The notes below the pieces were generated by a model that worked only from the letters and a program-made list of their open reading frames with translations, was not told the origin of the DNA and did no database searches. From positions 1-7,386 of the forward strand of contig JAFGCA010000072.1 in the NCBI GenBank assembly GCA_016932895.1: 7,386 bases of DNA, given 5' to 3'. The position numbers were made by a program, and so were the translations under genes. Position 1 is the stretch's first letter. Each line of letters begins with the position of its first letter. The DNA comes from Sedimentisphaerales bacterium (lineage in GTDB: Bacteria; Planctomycetota; Phycisphaerae; Sedimentisphaerales; SG8-4). Below are positions 1-6,830 of the stretch, in pieces.

Positions 1-1
1 C

Positions 2-340
2 GCGCAGCAGACGGACGCCGACATACGCGAGATCCTCGGCAAAGACGGGATCCACTGGGACCTGGAGATGCTGTCGGAGCGCCCGCCGATGAAGAATCGC
101 GCCGGCAACCGGCGTCTGGCCGAGGCCTTGGCGGGCGTGGCGGCCCACTGGGAGATTCCCTTCGAGTGCGAGTCCTCTCTGTGGCCCTCGGTGGCCGGCC
201 TGGTGCCGGCGGGCACGCCCGTCGTCTGTGGCTTGGCGCCGGTGGCCAAGGATTTGTATCAGCCGCACGAAGCCGTCTCGCGGATCAGTATCCCGCAACG
301 AACGCTCTTGCTGGCCGAGTTTCTGGCCAGGGAATTGTAA
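2..340 (+). CDS. M20-family metallopeptidase/deacylase, C-terminal part (5' end outside window)
   Basis: The frame is open from the window edge to a TAA at 338-340, giving 113 residues of a longer protein. The segment after the ERPPM motif, with 'NRRLAEAL', a Gly/Pro-rich loop and a final 'ISIPQRTLLLAEFL' helix, follows the C-terminal catalytic subdomain of M20 enzymes (ArgE, DapE, carboxypeptidase G2 type). These normally use two zinc ions to hydrolyse N-acyl amino acids or dipeptides in the cytoplasm. In ArgE-like enzymes the loop near the end reads H-Q-P-D-E-Y and its His binds metal. Here the aligned stretch is Y-Q-P-H-E-A, with Tyr at 257-259 and a His three residues later at 266-268. 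The protein may therefore be inactive or may bind metal differently. The first ATG in the frame (68-70) lies inside the domain and is not the gene start. The next gene begins 11 nt downstream, so the two are probably co-transcribed. The family call is from remembered motifs; the exact substrate is unknown. Confidence 0.75.
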   Translation, partial: AQQTDADIREILGKDGIHWDLEMLSERPPMKNRAGNRRLAEALAGVAAHWEIPFECESSLWPSVAGLVPAGTPVVCGLAPVAKDLYQPHEAVSRISIPQRTLLLAEFLAREL

Positions 341-351
341 GGTGTCGCACC

Positions 352-1959
352 ATGGGAACGCGCCGTGATCCAGGTGACGCTGAATCGAAGGACCTGACGC
401 CCGCAGGCGTGTACAAGCCGCAGCGCGTCGCGGTTTCCAGCCAGGGGATGATCAGCACGCAACACTCTCTGGCCACGGAGGCCGGCGTCCGGATGCTCCG
501 GGAAGGGGGCAATGCGGTCGATGCGGCGGTGGCCGCGGCCTTTGCGCTCGGGGTGTGCGAGCCGGCCGCCTCCGGTCTCGGCGGCCAGACCATGATGCTC
601 ATCCATGCCGCGCGTTCGCGACGGACCTTCGCCCTCGACGGATCGTCGCGGGCGCCCAACCGCACGAACGCCACCGAGCTGCCCCGAAGCGAGCGGCAGT
701 ATGGGTACAAGGCGACGACGGTTCCCAGCACGCCCGCCGTCCTGGCCTATGCCTTGCAGCATTATGGCCGCATGCCCCTGGCGGCGGTCATCGAGCCGGC
801 CGTGGAGATGGCTGAGCGAGGCTACCGGGTCAGCGACCTGCAGCGAAGGTTGTTGCAGCGCGTCCGCAAACACCTCCGGCGCGGGGCCGCCGCGCAACAC
901 TTTCTCAAGGGTTCGGTCCGGTCGTTCCGGGTCGGCGAGCGCTTTCGCCAGCCGGCACTGGCCGAGACCCTCCGCCGCCTGGGGCGCGTCGGCGTCCAGG
1001 ATTTCTACACGGGAGAGATCGCTGCTGCGATGTGTCGCGACATGGCGTGCCATGAAGGTCTGATCACGCGGGAGGACCTGGCCCAGATTCCCTGGCCCAT
1101 CGAGCGCCGGCCGGTGGGCAGTCATTACGAAGATTTGCGCGTGGTTACCTTCCCGCCGCCCGGCGCCGGCAGAACGCTGGTCGAACTGCTCCATATCGTC
1201 CGTCATCTTCCGCTCAAGTATCGCAGTGTCGATACGCCCAGGGGCGCCGTGCTGCTGGCCCATGCCATCCAGCAGGCCAACCGGGACCGGCGCGACCGCC
1301 CCTACGACGCAAGCTTCTACGCCCAGGTCACCCAGCGAAAGATGCTCAGTCCCGATCATGCCGGCGCCATCGCGCGACGCGCTCTCAAGCAGATTCGCAC
1401 GCACGGTGACACGACGCACCTGTCGGTGATGGATCGGGAGGGCAACGTGGTGGCCCTGACCCAGTCGATCGAGCGCGTCTACGGGGCCTGCGTGGCCGCA
1501 CCGGAATTGGGCTTCCTCTACAACAACTACATGCTGGCGTTTGACGACGAGGACATTTCTCACCCCTATTACCTGCGGCCCAATGCCGTCCCCTGGGCCA
1601 GTGTCACGCCGACGATCGTCCTGCGCGGGCGGCGTCCGTGGCTGGCGATCGGTTCGCCCGGCAGCGAACGGATCGCCTCTTCGGTGGCCCAGGTCTTGCT
1701 GCGACTGAAACACCATTCGCCCTTCGAAGCCGTGGACGCGCCGCGGCTGCACTGCAGCGTGGACGGGACCGTTTCCCTGGAAGTCTCCCGCATGCGCAGC
1801 GACATTCCGGAGGCCCTGCGGCGGCACGGCTTTGAAATCGACGAGCGAGATCCGTATTCTTTCTATCTCGGCTGCGTGCAGCTTGTGATGCGCGACGGGG
1901 GTCGGTTTGTCGGCGTGGCCGACCCTCGTCGCGACGGTTCGGCCAAAGGGCCCGAATGA
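352..1959 (+). CDS. gamma-glutamyltranspeptidase-family Ntn hydrolase (non-canonical substrate pocket)
   Basis: This encodes 535 aa, close to the usual 530-580 of the family. The ATG at 352 is preceded by AAGGTG (339-344) with 7 nt spacing; a longer open frame upstream overlaps the previous gene and is rejected. The family signature 'EGGNAVDAAVAAAFALG' lies near residues 47-63. The autoprocessing and nucleophile site is TTHLSV, with Thr354 as the predicted catalytic Thr and first residue of the small subunit. The oxyanion-loop region GSPGSER is at 434-440. GGT proteins self-cleave and transfer or hydrolyse gamma-glutamyl groups. The N-terminus has no hydrophobic signal, so I infer a cytoplasmic enzyme, unlike periplasmic E. 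coli Ggt. Against my recalled E. coli residues, the pocket differs: R114 to Ser98, N411 to Glu374, Q430 to Tyr393, D433 to Ala396, S462 to Ala416, G484 to Ser438. S463 is kept as Ser417. The fold assignment is strong; the gamma-glutamyl substrate is doubtful. The stop overlaps the next start in ATGA. Confidence 0.9.
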   Translation: MGTRRDPGDAESKDLTPAGVYKPQRVAVSSQGMISTQHSLATEAGVRMLREGGNAVDAAVAAAFALGVCEPAASGLGGQTMMLIHAARSRRTFALDGSSRAPNRTNATELPRSERQYGYKATTVPSTPAVLAYALQHYGRMPLAAVIEPAVEMAERGYRVSDLQRRLLQRVRKHLRRGAAAQHFLKGSVRSFRVGERFRQPALAETLRRLGRVGVQDFYTGEIAAAMCRDMACHEGLITREDLAQIPWPIERRPVGSHYEDLRVVTFPPPGAGRTLVELLHIVRHLPLKYRSVDTPRGAVLLAHAIQQANRDRRDRPYDASFYAQVTQRKMLSPDHAGAIARRALKQIRTHGDTTHLSVMDREGNVVALTQSIERVYGACVAAPELGFLYNNYMLAFDDEDISHPYYLRPNAVPWASVTPTIVLRGRRPWLAIGSPGSERIASSVAQVLLRLKHHSPFEAVDAPRLHCSVDGTVSLEVSRMRSDIPEALRRHGFEIDERDPYSFYLGCVQLVMRDGGRFVGVADPRRDGSAKGPE

Positions 1960-2645
1960 TGACGCTGCCCTTGCTGATCTCGGTTCCGCACGCCGGACGC
2001 AACGTCCCCGAGGAAGCGCGTCCTTACTGCATCCTGACCCCGCAGCAGATCGTCCAGGATGGTGACGAGGGGGCGGGCGAGATCTACGACGTCGGTGGTT
2101 CCGTGGCCGACTTCGTAACCACGGACGTCGCCCGGGCCATTGTTGACGTGAATCGCGCCGAGGACGACCGCCGTGCCGACGGTGTAGTCAAGACGCATAC
2201 CTGCTGGAACGTCCCGGTCTACTCCGAGCCGTTGCCGGAGCCGCTGGTGGAGGAGCTGCTGGCCCGGCATCACCGGCCCTATCACGCCCGGCTTACGAGA
2301 CCGGCGCGTGGCGTTCGGCTGGGGATGGACTGTCACACCATGGCCGCGACGGCTCCGCCGGTCGGTCCCGATCCAGGCTCGGCGCGTCCGCACATTTGCC
2401 TGAGCGACGCGGGGCATACGTGCCCGCCGCCGTGGCTGCGCCAACTGGCCCTGTGTCTGGAGCGGGCATTTGAGACCGACGTATCCGTCAACGAGCCTTT
2501 CGAGGGCGGGCACATCATCCGAGCCCATTGCCGCGAGATCCCCTGGATGCAGCTCGAACTGAGCCGGGCCCCGTTCCTCCCGCTGGCGGAGAAACGCCTG
2601 CGCGTGCTGGACGCTCTCGAATGCCTCTGCACGGCCCTTTTCTGA
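1956..2645 (+). CDS. N-formylglutamate amidohydrolase-family protein (FGase, HutG-like)
   Basis: This is a 229-aa protein, slightly shorter than the typical 250-270. Family motifs appear in order: SVPHAG at 9-14, the acidic loop D-G-D at 35-37, DVNR at 64-67, a 'YH' at 109-110, the probable metal site D-C-H at 125-127, 'RPHICLSD' at 144-151, N-E-P-F at 179-182, GGHI at 184-187 and the C-terminal Q-L-E-L-S-R at 199-204. FGases hydrolyse N-formyl-L-glutamate to formate and glutamate, classically as the last step of one histidine degradation route, using a metal-activated water. No other hut gene is visible here. The start overlaps the GGT-like stop by 4 nt (ATGA), which favours translational coupling; a second ATG at 1959 could be used instead. 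Next to a GGT-like and an M20-like gene, it may act on another N-acyl or amide-linked amino acid. The family call is firm; the substrate is inferred only. Confidence 0.87.
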   Translation: MMTLPLLISVPHAGRNVPEEARPYCILTPQQIVQDGDEGAGEIYDVGGSVADFVTTDVARAIVDVNRAEDDRRADGVVKTHTCWNVPVYSEPLPEPLVEELLARHHRPYHARLTRPARGVRLGMDCHTMAATAPPVGPDPGSARPHICLSDAGHTCPPPWLRQLALCLERAFETDVSVNEPFEGGHIIRAHCREIPWMQLELSRAPFLPLAEKRLRVLDALECLCTALF

Positions 2646-2699
2646 GCCTCATTGGCTGACGCCTTCTGCCATATTGGCACCGCATTGCGGCTGCTCGCA

Positions 2700-2734
2700 A
2701 TTCGTAAGTCGCGCTTCTGTAGGGCCTTACGGAT
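2700..2734. promoter_or_regulatory. Inverted repeat in the clpB leader (operator or RNA stem)
   Basis: ATTCGTAAG at 2700-2708 is matched by CTTACGGAT at 2726-2734. This gives nine pairings, one of them a T-G wobble, around a 17-nt spacer. It sits 88-122 nt upstream of the clpB start in the only non-coding gap between the amidohydrolase operon and clpB. Heat-shock genes are commonly controlled by repressors binding such repeats, but this does not match the CIRCE sequence bound by HrcA. No T-run follows, so it is not a normal intrinsic terminator. Smaller hairpins lie just upstream (TGCCA-TAT-TGGCA at 2667-2679 and CCGC-ATT-GCGG at 2680-2690). I found no convincing sigma70 or sigma32 promoter in this gap. 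Confidence 0.4.
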
Positions 2735-2809
2735 AGTGTGGGGTTTAGGCACGCCGTTTGCACAAGGAAACGTGTATAGGGACCAAATGATATGCGTGTC
2801 CGCGCAGAC

Positions 2810-2815
2810 GAGGTG
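2810..2815 (+). promoter_or_regulatory. Ribosome binding site fixing the clpB start
   Basis: GAGGTG lies 6 nt before the ATG at 2822. It selects this ATG over the in-frame ATG at 2792, which would add ten residues ([10 protein letters not shown]) not found in ClpB proteins and would place this site inside the coding region. Confidence 0.8.
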
Positions 2816-2821
2816 AAACAT

Positions 2822-5407
2822 ATGAAATTCGACAAGTTTACATTGAAAGCCCAGGAGGCGTTGGCGACGGCCCAGCAGGTGGCGATGGCCCGGTCGCATA
2901 CGGTTTTGTCGCCGCTGCACCTGCTCGGGGCGCTGCTCGACGACGAAGAGGGCGTTACGGCCATGGTGCTCAAGAAGATCGGCGCCAATGTGAAGCGCAT
3001 CAGGGAGATGACCGAGAGCGAATTGGGCCGGCTCCCGCAGGGCACCGCGACGGGTCAGCTTATGCCCGATCCGGTTCTCAACCAGGTCGTGCTGGATGCG
3101 CAGAACCGCGCCGATAAGATGGGCGATGAGTATCTCAGCGCCGAGCACCTGTTTCTGTCGCTGGCCGGTGTGGACAGCGATGCGAAAGAGGTCTTGAACG
3201 TCAACTCCGTGACGCCCGAACAGATTCAAAACGCCCTCAAGGAGATTCGGGGCGGCGCCACGATCACCGATCAGAACCCGGAGGAGAAGTACAAGGCGCT
3301 GGAGCGCTACGGCATCGATCTGCTGGAGATGGCTCGCAAGGGCAAGCTCGACCCCGTGATCGGGCGCGACGAGGAGATTCGTCGCTGCATGCAGGTGCTC
3401 AATCGCCGTACGAAGAACAATCCCGTTCTCATCGGCGAGCCGGGTGTCGGCAAGACGGCCATCGTCGAAGGTCTCGCCCAGCGCATCGTCGCCGGTGACG
3501 TGCCGGCCGGACTGAAGAACAAGAAAGTCATTGCCCTGGACATGGGCGCCCTGATCGCCGGGACCAAGTTCCGCGGCGAGTTCGAGGACCGCCTCAAGAC
3601 CGTCCTCAAGGAGGTCATCGGCGCCGACGGGCAGATCATCCTTTTCATCGATGAGCTCCACACGGTGGTCGGGGCCGGCAAGGCCGAGGGGGCCGTCGAT
3701 GCAGGCAACCTGCTCAAGCCCTCGCTGGCGCGAGGCGAGCTGCGCTGCATCGGAGCCACGACCATCGACGAGTACCGCAAACACATCGAGAAGGACGCCG
3801 CCCTGGAGCGCCGGTTCCAGCCGATTGTCATCGACCCGCCGAGCGTGGAGGACACGGTGGCGATCCTGCGCGGCCTGAAGGACCGCTACGACACCCACCA
3901 CGGCGTGCGCATCACCGATGCGGCGCTGGTCGCGGCCGCGACCCTCTCGAACCGGTACATCACCGATCGATGGCTGCCCGACAAGGCCATCGACCTCATG
4001 GACGAGGCCGCGTCCAAGCTGCGCATCGAGAACGATTCGCTGCCGGCCGAGCTGGACGGCATTCGCCGCAAAATCGTGCAGCTCCAGATCGAACGCGAGG
4101 CCCTTAAGAAGGAGAGCGACGCGGCCAGCAAGCAGCGGCTCAACAAGGCCGAGAAGCAGTTGTCCGACCTGCAGGAACAAGACACGGAGCTGACCGCGCA
4201 ATGGGAGAGCGAGAAGGGCGGCATCGATCAGATCAAGGAACTCAAGCAGCAGATCGAGCAGGCCCAGATGCAGTTCGAGGAGGCCCAGCGTCGCGGCGAA
4301 CTGGAGCAGGCCGCTCGGCTCAAATACGAGACCATCGCCAACCTCAAGAAGGAGCTACAGGAGAAAGAGGAGCAATTGGCCCACTCGGAAAAGGCCAAGA
4401 TGGTACAGGACGAGGTGACGGACGAGCACATCGCTCAGGTCGTGGCGAAATGGACGGGGATTCCGGTGGCCCGGCTTCTCACCGGCGAGCGGGAGCGGCT
4501 GATGCAGATGGAAGACCGCATTCGCCGGCGCGTCGTTGGGCAGGACGAGGCGGTCTCGGCGCTGTGCAACGCGGTGCGTCGCAGTCGTTCCGGCTTGTCC
4601 GATCCGAACCGGCCGATCGGGACCTTCCTGTTCCTCGGCCCGACCGGCGTCGGCAAGACGGAGCTCTCCAAAGCGCTGGCGGATTTTCTGTTCAACGACC
4701 CCGCCGCTTTAGTGCGGATCGACATGAGCGAATTCATGGAGCAACACTCGGTGGCCCGGCTCATCGGCGCCCCTCCGGGCTACGTGGGGTACGAAGAGGG
4801 CGGCCGGCTCACCGAAGCCGTCCGGCGCAAGCCCTACTCCGTTATTCTGCTCGACGAGATCGAGAAGGCCCATCCCGACGTCTTCAACGTGATGTTGCAG
4901 GTCTTCGATGACGGCCGCCTCACCGACGGCAAGGGCCGTACCGTGGACTTCAAGAACACCGTCATCATCATGACCAGCAACATCGCCAGCCAGCGGATTC
5001 AGCAGCTCACCGAAGAGCAGGGTGCCGACTGGGAGATCGAGGCCCACGTCAAGGACGTCCTCAAAAAGGTCTTCAAGCCCGAGTTTCTCAACCGGATCGA
5101 CGAGGTCATCGTCTTCCATATGCTCAACAAGGATCATCTCAAGCGCATCGTCGACATTCAGCTCGGCTGCCTCGCCGAGCGGCTCAAGGATCGCAAGATC
5201 AAGCTGCAGTTCACCGACGCCGCCCGCGAGCTGATTATGGAGGAAGGCCACGATCCCGTCTACGGCGCCCGCCCGCTCAAGCGGACCATTCAGCAACGCC
5301 TGGAGAACCCGCTGGCCATGGAACTGCTCGCCGGCAAGTTCAACGACGGTGACACCATCCAAGTCAACGCCGAAGCCCACAGCTTCGCTTTTGAGAAAGC
5401 GAACTGA
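2822..5407 (+). CDS. clpB: ATP-dependent disaggregase ClpB (Hsp104 family)
   Basis: The 861-aa protein has the normal ClpB length and order. The N-terminal Clp repeat domain occupies about residues 1-145. AAA1 has Walker A GEPGVGKT at 205-212 and Walker B with D277-E278. The coiled-coil M domain that distinguishes ClpB from ClpA spans about 410-525. AAA2 has Walker A GPTGVGKT at 606-613, Walker B D678-E679, Arg finger R758 and the sensor-2 GAR ending at R817. Pore loop 1 is K-F-R-G, with Phe250 where E. coli has Tyr251; pore loop 2 keeps GYVG with Tyr654. No ClpP-binding IGF/L loop was seen, as expected for a disaggregase. The hexamer threads aggregated proteins through its pore with DnaK/DnaJ/GrpE in the cytoplasm, mainly after heat stress. 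Its own leader, ribosome binding site and downstream hairpin suggest a single-gene transcription unit. All key residues are intact. Confidence 0.97.
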   Translation: MKFDKFTLKAQEALATAQQVAMARSHTVLSPLHLLGALLDDEEGVTAMVLKKIGANVKRIREMTESELGRLPQGTATGQLMPDPVLNQVVLDAQNRADKMGDEYLSAEHLFLSLAGVDSDAKEVLNVNSVTPEQIQNALKEIRGGATITDQNPEEKYKALERYGIDLLEMARKGKLDPVIGRDEEIRRCMQVLNRRTKNNPVLIGEPGVGKTAIVEGLAQRIVAGDVPAGLKNKKVIALDMGALIAGTKFRGEFEDRLKTVLKEVIGADGQIILFIDELHTVVGAGKAEGAVDAGNLLKPSLARGELRCIGATTIDEYRKHIEKDAALERRFQPIVIDPPSVEDTVAILRGLKDRYDTHHGVRITDAALVAAATLSNRYITDRWLPDKAIDLMDEAASKLRIENDSLPAELDGIRRKIVQLQIEREALKKESDAASKQRLNKAEKQLSDLQEQDTELTAQWESEKGGIDQIKELKQQIEQAQMQFEEAQRRGELEQAARLKYETIANLKKELQEKEEQLAHSEKAKMVQDEVTDEHIAQVVAKWTGIPVARLLTGERERLMQMEDRIRRRVVGQDEAVSALCNAVRRSRSGLSDPNRPIGTFLFLGPTGVGKTELSKALADFLFNDPAALVRIDMSEFMEQHSVARLIGAPPGYVGYEEGGRLTEAVRRKPYSVILLDEIEKAHPDVFNVMLQVFDDGRLTDGKGRTVDFKNTVIIMTSNIASQRIQQLTEEQGADWEIEAHVKDVLKKVFKPEFLNRIDEVIVFHMLNKDHLKRIVDIQLGCLAERLKDRKIKLQFTDAARELIMEEGHDPVYGARPLKRTIQQRLENPLAMELLAGKFNDGDTIQVNAEAHSFAFEKAN

Positions 5408-5429
5408 TACCCATAACCCCAGTTTGCTG

Positions 5430-5459
5430 GAGAGGACGCTCGACTACGGGCGTCCTCTC
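5430..5459 (+). terminator. Terminator-like hairpin after clpB
   Basis: GAGAGGACGC at 5430-5439 pairs perfectly with GCGTCCTCTC at 5450-5459. Three further inner pairs (T-G, C-G, G-C) leave the tetraloop ACTA, for 13 bp in total. It starts 22 nt after the clpB stop, where a terminator is expected. The U-tract is poor (CGCTGTCTG follows), so termination may be inefficient or Rho-assisted. The symmetric stem could also act for transcription arriving from the opposite, convergent direction. Confidence 0.65.
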
Positions 5460-5479
5460 GCTGTCTGAACCGAGAGCAT

Positions 5480-5508
5480 GTAGGATGGGCAACTTGTTTC
5501 CCATGCGG
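5480..5508 (+). repeat. 29-bp hairpin repeat, copy A
   Basis: The core ATGGGCAAC-TT-GTTTCCCAT (5485-5504) is a near-palindrome with one mismatch in nine pairs. The 29-bp unit is 27/29 identical to the reverse complement of 6993-7021, so the two copies lie in inverted orientation either side of the HNH-AP2 gene. Confidence 0.75.
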
Positions 5509-5520
5509 GTTTCTGCAATG

Positions 5521-5560
5521 GATAATTGGTTATTATAGATCTAATTGAACATATTTATAG
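5521..5560. other. AT-rich island between repeats
   Basis: Only 8 of these 40 bases are G or C, in otherwise GC-rich surroundings. It contains TATTATAGAT and ATATTTATAG but no well-spaced -35/-10 pair and no open frame. It may be a promoter-like or replaced segment; nothing firmer can be said. The rest of 5461-5883 holds only the repeats listed separately and no supportable gene. Confidence 0.35.
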
Positions 5561-5607
5561 GATGTGCGATGGATGGGGTCTCATCTTGACTTGTGAATTA
5601 TCGCCCT

Positions 5608-5623
5608 CGGGGAATTAACCCCG
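5608..5623. repeat. Small hairpin CGGGG-AATTAA-CCCCG
   Basis: A perfect 5-bp stem with a 6-nt AT loop directly abuts the GCGTGGGTTGAGAAC repeat that begins at 5623. It is probably part of the same repeat cluster. Confidence 0.4.
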
Positions 5624-5708
5624 CGTGGGTTGAGAACGCACCCTACCATTGGCGCATTCCTCCGCGTTCCTCCGCGTTCCTCTGCGTCCTCTGCGTCCTT
5701 GGCGGTTA
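5623..5708 (+). repeat. Composite repeat module, left copy (hairpin, 9-10 bp tandem units, GGCGGTTA)
   Basis: The module begins with GCGTGGGTTGAGAACGCACCCTAC (5623-5646). It continues with two exact TCCGCGTTCC units (5661-5680) and two exact TCTGCGTCC units (5681-5698), and ends in TTGGCGGTTA. The same head and tail recur at 6943-6988 in the same orientation but with a single TCTGCGTCC unit; the 20-bp tail 5689-5708 matches 6969-6988 at 19 of 20 positions. The minus-strand frame through this region encodes a peptide with 'AKDAEDAEE', which I recognise as a translation artefact of a widespread intergenic repeat rather than a protein. Confidence 0.75.
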
Positions 5709-5729
5709 TGAAGCCGTATCTCGCGTTTC

Positions 5730-5756
5730 TTCGTGACCTTCGTGTGCTTCGTGGTT
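5730..5756. repeat. Three tandem 9-bp TTCGTGnnn units
   Basis: TTCGTGACC, TTCGTGTGC and TTCGTGGTT follow each other without a gap. This resembles the CACGAAG-type intergenic repeats I recall from several bacterial phyla. There is no spacer structure, so it is not CRISPR. Confidence 0.65.
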
Positions 5757-5768
5757 TTGCATTTCTGG

Positions 5769-5789
5769 ATTCCGGATCAAGTCCGGAAT
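5769..5789. repeat. ATTCCGGA-TCAAG-TCCGGAAT palindrome
   Basis: A perfect 8-bp stem with a 5-nt loop. The wider sequence (GGATTCCGGATCAAGTCCGG) is a dispersed repeat I recall from unrelated bacteria; its minus-strand translation gives the familiar 'SGLDPESR' peptide. Confidence 0.7.
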
Positions 5790-5808
5790 GACAATAAGGG
5801 AGAAACCC

Positions 5809-5828
5809 GCGTGGCTTGAGAACCCACC
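5809..5828 (+). repeat. Degenerate GTGGGTTGAGAACCCAC hairpin copy
   Basis: GCGTGGCTTGAGAACCCACC differs from the right-hand copy at 6943 by a single base (C at 5815) that breaks one pair of the stem. It lacks the CTGCGTCC tail. Confidence 0.6.
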
Positions 5829-5836
5829 TCATGCGC

Positions 5837-5864
5837 TCTCCGGCCTACAGTCTCCGGCCTCCAG
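5837..5864. repeat. Two tandem 14-bp TCTCCGGCCTnCAG units
   Basis: TCTCCGGCCTACAG (5837-5850) is followed directly by TCTCCGGCCTCCAG (5851-5864), one mismatch in 14, then a partial CCTCGCC. It ends 20 nt before the stop codon of the minus-strand HNH gene. Confidence 0.6.
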
Positions 5865-5883
5865 CCTCGCCGCTGCTTTGCGG

Positions 5884-6708
5884 TTAGTCTTTTTGTTCTT
5901 CCTGGCGTTCGGTTTCTTCGCGGATTTCGGGGAAGTTGAGGCGGGCGAATTCGCCGTGTAGTTGGAGGGCGAGGCGGTCGCGGGCCTTGGCGGCTTCTAC
6001 CTCGTCGGCGAAAGAACCGCCGTAGTGCTCCTTTCGCTCGTGGGTAACGATGACCTCCCACTTGTCGCGATGAAGATAGACGCCAATGAACCGGGATTTG
6101 CCGTCTGAATGTTTGCCACTGTTTCGACAGTTCTCCCCTTGCGTACAGATGCGCAGGTTGCAGCGCCGGTTATCGAGCCCGTTGCCGTTGATGTGGTCCA
6201 CGACCATGCCCTCGGGCGCGTTCATGATCTCGCGATGCATGAGCAGCGCGCCCTTGCCCCTGCTCCGCCGCGCATAGAACGTCCCGGAGCGCGGCGAAGG
6301 TGTCACGTGCCACTTGTACCGGCTGAGCCATGCGTAGTCTTCGGTGTCGACGATAGCGTGCAGGCCGCGGGTCAGGGGGATATAGCGGATGCTGTCGTCG
6401 TGCGGCTCCGGCGGCTCGGTTCGGTAGGGCCTGGCTCGGAAGTTGCGGCAGGGCTTGCTCGGAACCGGCCGCCACTGCCCCGGCGTGTCCACGTGGTTGA
6501 CACACTGTCCGATGACCGGGAACCCCGAGAACAGCGTCCGCGCCCACAGGACCAGGTTCGTCACACAGAACATACAGTGGTAACAACTGCGCGGCGACCG
6601 TTCGGCCGTCCGTGTCGTCTGCTCCCGCGCCGCGACCGGGCGCTTGACAACCGAACGGGATTTCCTGGCTTTGCGCTTTTTCGTCTGGCGTGCCTTGGGC
6701 TTGTTCAT
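5884..6708 (-). CDS. HNH endonuclease with AP2 DNA-binding domain and Cys-rich N-terminal module
   Basis: A 274-aa protein read on the minus strand, with start ATG at 6706-6708. Residues 1-30 are a very basic tail. Residues 42-90 form a Cys-rich module (C42, C45, C48, C69, C87, plus H72) that could bind zinc. Residues about 108-200 carry an HNH nuclease core with H158, D171-H172, N174, N180 and N184 and a following N193. Residues about 203-262 resemble an AP2/ERF-type module (F-I-G-V-Y, K-W-E-V, Y-G-G-S-F, then A-K-A-R-D). HNH-AP2 proteins are typical of phage and homing-type endonucleases that nick or cut DNA and spread their own gene. The gene is free-standing, convergent with clpB, and flanked by repeat clusters on both sides. 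No intron or interrupted host gene is visible. The nuclease-AP2 call is strong; its role (homing, defence, domesticated) is open. Confidence 0.88.
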   Translation of the reverse strand: MNKPKARQTKKRKARKSRSVVKRPVAAREQTTRTAERSPRSCYHCMFCVTNLVLWARTLFSGFPVIGQCVNHVDTPGQWRPVPSKPCRNFRARPYRTEPPEPHDDSIRYIPLTRGLHAIVDTEDYAWLSRYKWHVTPSPRSGTFYARRSRGKGALLMHREIMNAPEGMVVDHINGNGLDNRRCNLRICTQGENCRNSGKHSDGKSRFIGVYLHRDKWEVIVTHERKEHYGGSFADEVEAAKARDRLALQLHGEFARLNFPEIREETERQEEQKD

Positions 6709-6712
6709 GGCG

Positions 6713-6717
6713 TCTCC
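6713..6717 (-). promoter_or_regulatory. Ribosome binding site of the HNH-AP2 gene
   Basis: GGAGA on the minus strand lies 4 nt before the ATG. Spacing is a little tight, but there is no better upstream start in frame. Confidence 0.55.
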
Positions 6718-6801
6718 GTTTTCTATCTCATACCAATATCTCGCAATCCGGGGCGGCTCGTACGTTTATAGCCAACACACCCATTTTCCTATGTTGTTAA
6801 T

Positions 6802-6830
6802 ACAATAAACTATCGCAGCGGCGCGGTCAA
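6802..6830 (-). promoter_or_regulatory. Sigma70-like promoter for the HNH-AP2 gene
   Basis: On the minus strand TTGACC (6825-6830) and TATTGT (6802-6807) are separated by exactly 17 bp. The -35 matches consensus at 5 of 6 positions and the -10 at 4 of 6. The predicted transcript would have about an 85-90 nt leader. A short inverted repeat, TTGT-TAAT-ACAA (6794-6805), overlaps the -10 and could be an operator, but it is too short to be sure. Confidence 0.5.

Noticed and set aside
259..1827. 522-codon open frame on the minus strand
   Set aside because: It lies antisense to the GGT-like gene, whose protein has clear family motifs. The antisense product is not recognisable and such frames are common in GC-rich genes.
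2646..2821. CIRCE operator or sigma32 promoter upstream of clpB
   Set aside because: No TTAGCACTC-N9-GAGTGCTAA sequence and no CTTGAA/CCCCAT pair with correct spacing is present. TTGCAC at 2758 has no -10 at a usable distance.
2333..4201. 622-codon open frame on the minus strand
   Set aside because: It runs antisense across the FGase gene, the leader and half of clpB, and is low-complexity (Leu, Asp, His, Val-rich). It is a by-product of codon bias.
5661..5756. CRISPR array
   Set aside because: The units are 9-10 bp, contiguous and without spacers; there are no cas genes nearby.
5581..5832. 83-codon minus-strand frame
   Set aside because: It consists entirely of translated repeats ('SGLDPESR', 'AKDAEDAEE'). 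There is no protein family behind it.
6109..6771. 220-codon plus-strand frame
   Set aside because: It is antisense to the HNH-AP2 gene, which has domain motifs, a ribosome binding site and a promoter; the plus-strand frame has none.
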